Origin: Spizellomyces punctatus DAOM BR117
Lineage: Eukaryota; Chytridiomycota; Chytridiomycetes; Spizellomycetales; Spizellomycetaceae
NCBI RefSeq assembly: GCF_000182565.1
Contig: NW_015971544.1
Span: 122,622 to 186,621 of the forward strand
Direction: 5' to 3'
Length of the DNA: 64,000 nt
Part shown: positions 1 through 8,373 of the stretch, one piece after another
How the letters are laid out: the number at the start of each line of letters is the position of its first letter
Position numbering within the stretch: position 1 is the stretch's first letter
The notes under the pieces: generated by a model
Databases searched by the model: none
Told to the model about the DNA's origin: nothing
Seen by the model: the letters and a program-made list of their open reading frames with translations, nothing else
Position numbers and translations under genes: made by a program

Positions 1-12
1 ACAAGTTCCAGT

Positions 13-414
13 CTACATCCTACCACCTCCCTCCATCTGGTCTGCATTTCCTGTCTGAGCCACTCTTTTCTTTTCAAAATCCTCCTGCAGAGCCTCCACT
101 GTCAAGCGTGCACTTCTCAGCGCTTCCATCCGCTCAGTGTAAGTCCCCAGCATTTGATCTGCGATCCTCCGAGCCTTTGCATCTTCGCTTTGTGCTTGAG
201 CGGCCTCAGAACCTTTGGGTACAATGCCGTGGGTTGCTTTCTCAGTTTTCTGCGTCAAGTCGCTTGCAATTTCATGGATATGCTGGGAGACGGCGATGGC
301 TTCGGCTCGCTCCTTGTTGTAACCTGCCCCTTGTAGCACATCCTGCATCGATGGATGCACTGTGAAGGCATCTCTTTTGGCGGCTTTATAGTCGGGGTCG
401 TTGGGCTTTGGCAT
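13..414 (-). CDS. Small hypothetical protein (133 aa)
   Basis: An uninterrupted frame with an ATG at 412-414 and a TAG at 13-15 encodes 133 residues. I do not recognise the family. The protein is hydrophilic and rich in Ala, Glu, Lys and Gln, and its second half looks helical (many Arg/Glu/Ala with spaced Leu and Met), so a short coiled coil is plausible. The C-terminus ends in a Gly-rich tail. No signal peptide or membrane segment is visible. It lies on the same strand as the FSP1-like gene to its right, about 480 bp away. It could be a real small gene or the last part of a longer spliced gene whose 5' exons lie to the right. Confidence 0.5.
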   Translation of the reverse strand: MPKPNDPDYKAAKRDAFTVHPSMQDVLQGAGYNKERAEAIAVSQHIHEIASDLTQKTEKATHGIVPKGSEAAQAQSEDAKARRIADQMLGTYTERMEALRSARLTVEALQEDFEKKRVAQTGNADQMEGGGRM

Positions 415-893
415 CCCAAGTTAATTCGATTTTAGATAGGACTGCTTTGCAATGTTACGAGTAGGACTGCTATTTGAGAGTACCACTTTTGTATTTTTTA
501 CGTAACATTAGCCATCATAGGAGAAACGCGTTCGATCAAGATTACGAAATTCAACCACGGATATTACACACAAGAACTCGCACTGCCAGAATTCACCTCC
601 CTTCTCTACTCAAGTACTCGGAACCCTCTATGCACTCATTGCGGAAATTCCTTTGCTAATCCAAGGTCGGCCCAATATCTCTTCACAAAAAGATCCTTAC
701 TTTTCAACATCTTTACCACCCAATCCCCCCAAACGCCTAGCAATTGAGCAACACCTCCGTTACGTCCTATTGACACAACTGCGAGGACGGATGTGCTTGG
801 CTTGTACGCTGCAAGTTTTGCATCAGGTCCAGACTCTGCAGACAAAGTTCAGATTCAGAGCGACTTTCAAAATTCAGCAAAGCCGCAGCAAGT
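415..893. other. Intergenic stretch, no gene seen
   Basis: This stretch lies between the small hypothetical protein and the stop codon of the FSP1-like gene. Short frames occur on both strands, but none shows a recognisable motif or a convincing start. It would hold the 3' end of the FSP1-like transcript and the promoter of the small protein. Confidence 0.4.
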
Positions 894-2049
894 TCACTTA
901 CTGATCAACTTTAGAATGTTATCGGCAGCAAGTTCGGCTTGTGGCTTTGCAAGATATGCCAGCTTCATATCAGCATTTGTGACATCACCGGCTGCAAAGA
1001 TGTGTGGGAAAGCATCATTGTCGAGTTGAAGGGTCGGCCGCACTTTAAGTTGTCCCTTTGCATCAATCAGGTCTTCACTCAGCGATTGGACCAAGTGAGA
1101 GTTGAACAATGAGTTGCCGGTAGCTAGTAATATCACGTCGGCATTGATTTCACGACCCTTGTTGGTTTTGACAAAAGTTTCTCCAACGTGCCATCCTTTC
1201 TGCGTTGGATCGGGAAAGAGCGCTTTCAACCCTTCGACCTTCTCGCCAAGGACGACATTAACCTTGCGTTGCTGGAGCGTTGATAGCAAACGCGCTTTAA
1301 ACTTGTCCGAATAAGGTCCATTCATGAGGGTTGTGCTGGCGTGCACCAAGGTCACTTTCTTTTCGGGGTAATCAGTAGCCACTTCCCCTGCGATCTCGAT
1401 TCCGACTGGACCGCCACCCACAATCAGAACGCTCTTTGCTTCTTTTATGGCTGTTGCAATTTCCTGGAGCTCGGCAATACTCTCGGTACGTGCGTCCTTA
1501 CTGCTTTTACTTGGACTACATAGCGGTATCCGGTGACTATTATTAGCAAGTTTTTGGCTGGACGCATGATACGATCACATACCTAGGATAAGAGGAGCCA
1601 GTCGCAATAACCAGATAATCGAAAGGGACATTGCTTCCTCCAGCCAGAACTACATGGTTAGGATGAATGGCGACAACGGTTCCTTGCACTATTTTTCCGT
1701 TCGAGGAAGTGAAAATCTTGGAATATGGTATGAAAAGCTTTTCTGCAAAAGATGGTTCAACGAGCGCACGGAAAGATCCTCTAACAAAGGCATCTGATGA
1801 GTGTCGAATAGATTAACACCGATGAACGGATCTCTTACAGGTTATGCTGGAAATAATCTTCCTTGGTAATAAGTGTAAGATCAACATTTTCCTGATGCCC
1901 GAGCCCGGCATTCAGGCGCATGGCTATAGAGATCCATGGTGAATACTATGAGATCATCATCATTCCATGTATGAGAGTACCAGTTACCTACCAGCTGCCA
2001 CACCGGCATAGCGTCCTCCAATGACGACAACCTTTTTTGTTGAGAGCAT
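894..2049 (-). CDS. FSP1/AIFM2-like FAD-dependent NADH:quinone oxidoreductase
   Basis: Four exons are readable on the minus strand. Exon 1 starts at ATG 2049 and encodes a hydrophobic beta strand followed by a Gly-rich dinucleotide-binding turn (VVVIGGRYAGVAAG). Exon 2 (about 1923-1839) carries the ITKEDYFQHNL segment typical of the family. Exon 3 (about 1793-1583) ends in the second FAD motif, VIATGSSYP. Exon 4 (about 1515-894) holds the NAD(P)H-binding turn VGGGPVGIE and the late FAD-binding motif FAAGDV. Proteins of this AIF/NDH-2-like family reduce quinones at membranes, and animal members suppress lipid peroxidation; that role is inferred here. Total length is about 325 residues, close to the family norm. 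With canonical splice sites the exon 2/3 join is off by one base, so that junction is unresolved. Confidence 0.85.
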
Positions 2050-2697
2050 CGTTCACGTAATGAAAGTAAATGTGCTTGTATATTGTACAAATAATATTGT
2101 AATGCTGGACAGAATGGAATAGTGCGATGAGGACGACATGTTTTGTCTCTGAACGATTGTCGTTTTAAAAAGAAAACAAGTGTTCATCATTTCGGAGACC
2201 GGCATCGCGTGGCTTGGCCGGATGAGCTAACGTAATCTTCGGAGGTGTGTGATTCCAAAGCAGTTTTGAAATCTTCTTCATAAATGTCCGTGACCCTGGA
2301 ACAGGGATCGGATTTCGGTTCGGACCTATGTCCTGCATTGAAATGTTTACGGATGACTTTATTAATGTGCGAATGATTTAGGATTCTAACGCTTTCAAGT
2401 CTCAGAACACTGCAAGATGGAATTTCGAATACGTCAAAAAAGGGCTGGGGGCATGTCTACCAGGTTTGGCGCGCCAATGTAAACCATGCTTTTCGCTCAT
2501 TGCGACCATCACCAGTTACCTTCATAAGCGTTTTTATTGGTGAAAAAACTCTAAACATATCTAGGCTACAGTGTGTCCGTCTACAAAATCCAAACCAAAA
2601 GAGAACGTGTTCTAAAAAGAACAAAAATGAACTATACAATACACACAAATGATGGACTAAGAGAATATACAAGAAGAAAGTTTCATGAATCGACCCA
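2050..2697. other. Intergenic stretch, no gene seen
   Basis: This is the space between the FSP1-like start and the stop of the PH-domain gene, both on the minus strand. It should contain the FSP1-like promoter and the 3' UTR of the PH gene. Frames here are short and overlap each other on both strands, and I see no motif in any of them. Confidence 0.4.
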
Positions 2698-5580
2698 TCA
2701 CACTGAAAGAGTTGACACGCTCTCCCGCTTCTGCTCCTCGGCAAGCATACTGTCCAACAAGTTGATTGCTGAATTGATCGTTGCGCGATTGGATGATGTT
2801 CGCGGCAGCGAATGGCTTCGGATTTCATCCGAGTGTCGGTGATAGTTGGATGGTAAGGAAGGAACTGGAGCGGAGATGGATTGGTGTGGGAAGGACACAT
2901 TTGGTGTCGACGCTCTTCGCATTACGGCTCTTGGATGGGGTAATATCCCCGACTGGATGGTGTGTCGCCAGGGATTGAATTGATCTTCCAACGACGTTTT
3001 GGGCGGAACCGGGGGAAGTGGAGCAGTTGGTGGCGGGGATGCTGGTGACATTGGGTCCGGACTCAGCTTGCTAGTCAAAAGTAGACGCGCAGATGAGGTC
3101 GAAACGCCTGAATCCTCCCTCTTCAACGTAATGGGACTCTTTTCAGATTCTGCACTCTTTGGCCTCCCCAATGATGCTTTTTTGGGACTTAGCTCCTTGG
3201 AAAACGCATCGACAACCCCAAACCATTGCATGTCATCGCACCAAAAGTACCAAACCTTCGCCCCACTCTTGACGGAAAATCCAAAACCTGCTCGTGAGCC
3301 CCTTCCTCGTCCTTCCTCCGTAATTTTGACTTCTGTGCCAACTCCGACGTACAAAACATCACTCGCGTCCTTATCCTTGATCGGGTCTGGGACACGCGGC
3401 TCATGATACAGGTAGAGAAACCCAGGAGTCAGCACGCAATATCGGCGTTTCCATGAGCGAATAAAGTTTTGTGGGGGATGCTTTGTCGTATGGAGAAATC
3501 CAGAGAAGATGATTTGATGTGAAGCTTGCTCAACAGGATTGATCGCGGACAACACTTTCGGAGTGACCGTAGCTGGAGCGGATGAGTTAAGCGAAAACCG
3601 CCTGATGGCTTTGCTATTCTTGATGGCTTCATCGACAGATTTGGATATCCTGTTCAATGTCCCCGTAGAACTGAAGCGCTTGGTCCTCTCCAGTGTACCT
3701 CCCAAAATAATGGACGTCCTCGCAGCGCTTTTCGAGCTGCCATTCTCGTCATCCATGCCCAAAACTTTCATGGCCTTCTGATTTACTAACAATTTGTTGT
3801 CCGCTTCATCATCAGCGAGTATTCCAAGCGTCTTAAGAGCCTTTGTGTTTGACCGTGGTGGGGTTGGGCTCGTCTCTAAGGTGATGGAAGACAAGGGAGC
3901 TTTGGGCGATGACTTGGGGTGCGGTTGTGGTCGGTCCAGCGACTCGCCGCTGATTGAGGCGATTTTGATATTACCTGCATCATCGTCCATGCCCAGTATT
4001 TTCATTGCCTTTTGATTGACCACTATTCCTGAACCAGCTTCCCTTTCAGATATAATCCCGAGCGTCTTAAGAGCCTTTGTATTTGATCTCGGCGGGGTTG
4101 GTATTGTCTCTGATGCGACGGGAGAAACCGGGGATTTGGGTGATGGCTTCGGGGGCGGCTGTGGTGCGTCAAGTGATTCTTCACTCACTGTAACCGTTTC
4201 AATACCAGACGATTCCGTCCCCTCCTGATTGGCTGCCATAGCAGATTTTGCAAGCATATTAGGCATGTTTGCATCGTCACTAGTTGCAGTGGAATTCGCC
4301 TCTGGAGCGACAGGAGACCAAGGCGTGTCCGGCAGCGGCTTGCTGACCCTTTTCGGACGCTCCAAAGAACCACCAATTATGAAAGACTCCGTTTTTGACC
4401 TTCTGAGGGTTCTAATGTTCATCCTTGTTGGAGACTTGTCGAGAGCCGAGTCATCGCTCATCCCTAAAATGCGCATCGCCTTTTCATTGATTGCAATTCC
4501 ATGATCAGCATCAGTAATGATACCAAGGGTCTTTAGAGCTTTCGAATTTGAACGGGGCGGAGTGGGAAACGAGGTAATCAATGGCGACGAAATGGGAGAC
4601 ACTGCCTCGGTACTGCTCTGTGAAGATGGAAGTTGGAGAGCTGCCATTTCTGACGGGCTCGATGGCGGAGTTGGCAGTGGCGCAAGTGGGGGAGCAGTTT
4701 GATGAGCTTGATGATCTACGGGTTGAGACAGCGGTGATCGCACAGATCCCGCACTTTGCTCTTCTGAAGCGGTAAGCTCTGTGGACTTGTCTTCCACAAT
4801 AGGAGGTAATGGTGCGGAGGGCGGGGGATGCGTAGGTTCATTTTTCTCATCTTCGAAAAAGATGCGATGTATAGGTACCGGGGATGAGGGTGGAGTTTCA
4901 TCTTCCGCTATGGTGGGTAGTGTGCGTCCGTGTCTGCCGACAATTCCATCCCCTTGATGATACTGCATCGTTCTGCCGACTGCCTCCGCATCAGCTGCCG
5001 CGCTGCCACTCTTTTGAGTCGTATCCTCAGGTTCCACGTCCTCCACCAATGTGCTGGTACGACTATTGCAAGTCGTAAAGGAAGACCGATTCGACTCGGA
5101 ATCTTCCTCGACAACGGGTCCAGCTGTTGCCAACTTTGCCTTGATAGCTTTGAGTTCTTCCAACGTTGCACATAGAGTTTGCAAATGTGCCAAAGATGTG
5201 GTGCGAAGGTAGACAGGGGCGAAAAGTGATACTTCGGGAGTCAGCGGGGACATGGCAGAGTCACCACCGACGTGGGTTTCAATTACATTCTCTTCGTTGT
5301 CGTCCTCAGGAATGGTTGGGAGACCAAGATACGCGTCCAGCAACGACGAGCATGACTGTACACGATGGAGTTCTGACTCTGGAGTAGTACTGTCGCCTTT
5401 GGTTTCGGTGATTACAAGGTCCGGAGCGGTTGACATTACTTGGTCAACAAGTGTTTCTAAAGTATCAACTTCCTCTGAGAGAGGCTCCATTTTGGTGGTG
5501 CCAGCATCACCTTTTGTCGTCGATCGATCCTCCTCTCCTAGCTGCTGTCTGTCTTGCAGCTGCTCTCTTTGCTCTGACAT
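2698..5580 (-). CDS. PH-domain protein with three internal repeats (960 aa)
   Basis: This is a single uninterrupted frame. The frame is open further upstream, but the first ATG is at 5578-5580 (MSEQREQ...), so I start there. Most of the protein is low-complexity, rich in Ser, Pro, Thr and Glu, with acidic patches and many SP/TP sites. Three copies of a ~40-residue unit (PTPPRSN-x-KALKTLGI ... KAMKILGM) lie at about 4569-4440, 4104-3990 and 3866-3765. A pleckstrin-homology domain follows at about 3525-3190, with a basic beta-1/beta-2 region (SWKRRYCVL), Tyr-rich strands, and a C-terminal helix containing the usual Trp. The tail is again Pro/Ser-rich. It is probably a phosphoinositide-binding cortical or signalling scaffold. 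No catalytic domain is seen and I cannot name an orthologue. Confidence 0.85.
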   Translation of the reverse strand: MSEQREQLQDRQQLGEEDRSTTKGDAGTTKMEPLSEEVDTLETLVDQVMSTAPDLVITETKGDSTTPESELHRVQSCSSLLDAYLGLPTIPEDDNEENVIETHVGGDSAMSPLTPEVSLFAPVYLRTTSLAHLQTLCATLEELKAIKAKLATAGPVVEEDSESNRSSFTTCNSRTSTLVEDVEPEDTTQKSGSAAADAEAVGRTMQYHQGDGIVGRHGRTLPTIAEDETPPSSPVPIHRIFFEDEKNEPTHPPPSAPLPPIVEDKSTELTASEEQSAGSVRSPLSQPVDHQAHQTAPPLAPLPTPPSSPSEMAALQLPSSQSSTEAVSPISSPLITSFPTPPRSNSKALKTLGIITDADHGIAINEKAMRILGMSDDSALDKSPTRMNIRTLRRSKTESFIIGGSLERPKRVSKPLPDTPWSPVAPEANSTATSDDANMPNMLAKSAMAANQEGTESSGIETVTVSEESLDAPQPPPKPSPKSPVSPVASETIPTPPRSNTKALKTLGIISEREAGSGIVVNQKAMKILGMDDDAGNIKIASISGESLDRPQPHPKSSPKAPLSSITLETSPTPPRSNTKALKTLGILADDEADNKLLVNQKAMKVLGMDDENGSSKSAARTSIILGGTLERTKRFSSTGTLNRISKSVDEAIKNSKAIRRFSLNSSAPATVTPKVLSAINPVEQASHQIIFSGFLHTTKHPPQNFIRSWKRRYCVLTPGFLYLYHEPRVPDPIKDKDASDVLYVGVGTEVKITEEGRGRGSRAGFGFSVKSGAKVWYFWCDDMQWFGVVDAFSKELSPKKASLGRPKSAESEKSPITLKREDSGVSTSSARLLLTSKLSPDPMSPASPPPTAPLPPVPPKTSLEDQFNPWRHTIQSGILPHPRAVMRRASTPNVSFPHQSISAPVPSLPSNYHRHSDEIRSHSLPRTSSNRATINSAINLLDSMLAEEQKRESVSTLSV
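3765..4569 (-). repeat. Three degenerate protein repeats within the PH-domain gene
   Basis: Three in-frame units of about 40 residues each contain a PTPPRSN motif, KALKTLGI, an acidic spacer, and a second motif of the form N-x-KAM-x-(I/V)-LGM. They are separated by Ser/Pro-rich linkers of unequal length. The two halves of each unit (KALKTLGI and KAM-x-ILGM) resemble each other and may be an older duplication. Confidence 0.85.
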
Positions 5581-5612
5581 GCGGATCAGCTCAATGTTTG
5601 TTGCATTTCCTA

Positions 5613-5689
5613 AAGTTTTCTTCAACGAAGTCCAATGCTACAAGTGTGAAATTTGGGTCCCAAGTGTGACCAATCTTTCGTGTACAGCT
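5613..5689. repeat. Duplicated segment, copy A
   Basis: This segment matches 8078-8151 in the same orientation with small gaps. Shared blocks include aagttttcttc, gtgtgaaatttgg, agtgtgaccaatctt and cgtgtacagct. Copy A is the region immediately 5' of the PH-domain start codon on the minus strand. Confidence 0.75.
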
Positions 5690-6653
5690 GTGAATGTTGC
5701 ACTGTGCCGCTCTTTGTCCGAATGAGTAAACGCACTTTAAATAATTGGTCCAAAAGTGACAAGAAAATCATGTGGGATATATATGTTTATGCTGTGCTTT
5801 AAAGGAAGTTGCAATTTCCACCATTCAAGATGTGAAGAGGTGTGGCAAATGTCTCGCTGGTGCTGTCGCTGATTAGGGGCTTCCATGCACTAGCCAAAGA
5901 TTGAACACTGCTGGACAAAGTGTGAACAAGGTCTATTTGTGGGATGTCAGGTCCACCAGCAGCATGACAATGACAGAAGTCCTCTTCACAAACGGTTCCT
6001 CTCTTACCAAGTTAAATTACCTCTTCCATGGTACAGGCAGAACAGATGTAACTGAACTGAGATTGTCCAGTATGAGGACCCTGCTATCATCGGAAAGTGA
6101 AAAATAAAGGGAATGAAGGTCACCATGTGCGCCGCTACATGTAAGTTTAGTACATAGAGTACATAGCGTGCTCGCGGGGCTCTCCTCTGTTCCTGTGAAG
6201 CCAAGGCAAGCAATTCTCTTGCATCAAATGTAATACTACAGGTTTGAAGGATCGGATCTCGTTATTGAGCTGTTCCAAAGCAATCGTTTGGAATTTAAAA
6301 AGAATTATCGCTATGACAAGAAGACGGAATCTCTTTTGGACGCAGTTGTCAAAACCAAGGAGACTTTGAACGATTACGACTGGAACTCACAGCTGCAGCA
6401 ACGATCGCGGGTGCGAACGCACAACATACGTAAACGCATGAATGCATGCCACATACGCCTTTTGTCCAAGTCAACGGAGAAAGGTGGTTGAACCGCATAG
6501 GACTGGCAAATCGCAACATATCTTCCTTTGCGTGGGGTTGACTGTAGTGGCATTCGAGATGCAGAGAGCAATGGGACTGGATCAGAGAAGCACTACATTC
6601 AAAGCGGCTTCATTCAGACGATAATAAAGTGACGCTAAACAGATGGCTTCTCG

Positions 6654-6762
6654 ATGAGGGACATTATTGTTGACGGCAAATGCATCACTGTTTCGATCGA
6701 CCAGTTTCAGGCTAAAGTTTTCCCTGCATTTGCAATGACGGTGCATGTCGTTCAAGGGTAAA
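6654..6762 (+). pseudogene. Helicase-like fragment (SF1, Pif1/Dda-type motif VI region), decayed
   Basis: A 35-codon frame ends in PAFAMTVHVVQG and then a TAA at 6760-6762. The segment ...F-A-(M/L/I)-T-(V/I)-H-x-x-Q-G is the hallmark of the C-terminal RecA lobe in Pif1/RecD/Dda-type superfamily 1 helicases. It is normally preceded by a short beta-barrel, as the DGKCITVSIDQF segment seems to be. In an intact protein the chain would continue past QG, and here it stops. No Walker A motif is visible upstream in the same frame. I read it as a remnant of a mobile-element or viral-type helicase gene. Confidence 0.4.
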
Positions 6763-7337
6763 CGACAAAAGGTAGTTACTCTTTTAAGAACCCTGGGACT
6801 GGAACAATCAAATGCTGTACCCAGCGTTAAGCAGATGCACAAAACTGGAAGCAGATATACAATAAAAAAGGACGAATCCGAAAGTTTTTCAGAACAAGAT
6901 TGGAACAATTTGGCGGAACGACTGAAGACAAACGTTGAGATATTTACGGATATACATGGAAACAGTTTATACGCAGTGCAAAGTTACCGAACGGATATAC
7001 ATAACAATTCAGAATTGCACTATCGAACAGATCAATCATGTAAGCAATGTGCGAGTCCTGGTAGCGTCGCTTGATGTGTCGATATACTCTCAACGCCGAC
7101 TGAAAGCCGGTCGACGGATTGTAGTAGACATTTTTTATTGTCGCTTTCAGTATTTTGAACCTCCATTTTTTTGACTGCCACGGCGGGACATCCGCAGACA
7201 CCCCTGCACATATCACTGGCTTTTATTAAGACAATGATATGTTCATCGCGGTATATCAATAACTCGCATCGAATATTTGATCGGACAGAACACAGCGGTT
7301 AACACAACGGTTTGAATCTCATGTTACATATTTACTC

Positions 7338-7359
7338 TAACCCTAACCCTAACCCTAAC
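7338..7359. repeat. Interstitial telomeric repeat tract (TAACCC)n
   Basis: Just over three perfect units of taaccc occur here, the complement of TTAGGG, in a chromosomal-internal context. Genes lie on both sides of the tract. Confidence 0.85.
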
Positions 7360-8077
7360 TGCTGATCTCGAACCCGATCTTAACGAAGACGAAACGGGAA
7401 TTCTAGACTCGCTAATTGGATTTTCCCGATTATCTTATCCATCTGTATAACAACTTTCACTTCTGCCCTTTCACTTTCCAATCCCTCTGGTATTGGGGAT
7501 GCCTCATGATCTGTGATCCTTTTCCAAACAGGATGCATAGTACATGTATTCCCACCATGAGTTCCGGCTTGTGCAAAAACTTGCCCACCACAAGTTCGCC
7601 CAGGAAATGTTCACCATTTGGAAAGTGCGTTTTGACAATTTCGTGTCAGTTTCCCTGTCAGTATACCTAGCACAGAAAATCAAATTAAGCAGCAGTCAAG
7701 ACGCAACTCACCCTCCTCAGGAAAGTGTAGCCCGATAGTGAGCTGAATGTCTCCACCAGATCTCTGCAGACGCTGGTTGCGCACGACGTGAGTCTGGGTG
7801 GAACAGCCTCTAGCGCAGGTCTTGGTGGTAGTAGCAAATATTTAAATGAGAACTGTGAAGACTGAAGTGGAGAAAGGTTCACATGGTCGAGTCCTACGGT
7901 ATCATGCACTATCATTATTCCTTAATGTACAAAGACTGTAATCACAAAGTTTAGGTGAAGGAAGCATATTCCTCTCCCCCCAACTGCGATTGTTCGGAAG
8001 GTTTTAGGGTCTGCCTTCTTCAAAGTAGCCGGTGATGTAGGCATCGCGAATCAGTTCTATCCAAAACAAAACTTTGT

Positions 8078-8151
8078 AAGTTTTCTTCACCAAAAGCCCA
8101 ATGCATTAGTGTGAAATTTGGTTGAGTGTGACCAATCTTACGTGTACAGCT
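8078..8151. repeat. Duplicated segment, copy B
   Basis: This is the partner of 5613-5689. Weaker similarity continues leftwards: on the minus strand both copies run on into a similar IELIR-encoding stretch, after which they diverge. The duplication may therefore include the start of a gene. Copy B lies about 220 bp beyond the Dicer stop codon. Confidence 0.7.
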
Positions 8152-8373
8152 TTAAAGCTTTGTAAGTCCATGAAGACTCAGAGGATACGTGTTTCTTCAG
8201 GTATGGAATATATAAAATTATGGGTCAAGGGGCCTCATCAGCACGAGATAATATTTGATACAACCGCAAATCTTAAGCTAAAAAAGGAACTACAATAAGC
8301 TACAAGCACAAGTACATTCGCCACGGGGTAGTGTAAGCAAAAGAGTACCCATATCACTACAATCTTACAAATC

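Larger units (their letters stand above)
5690..8077. other. Gene-poor segment with decayed fragments
   Basis: About 2.4 kb between the two copies of the duplicated segment contain no intact gene that I can support. Within it are a helicase-like fragment (6654-6762), an interstitial telomeric tract (7338-7359) and several frame fragments that look protein-like but end quickly. Examples are a plus-strand piece near 6245-6420 and minus-strand pieces near 7500-7640. The best reading is degenerate mobile or foreign DNA. Confidence 0.5.
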
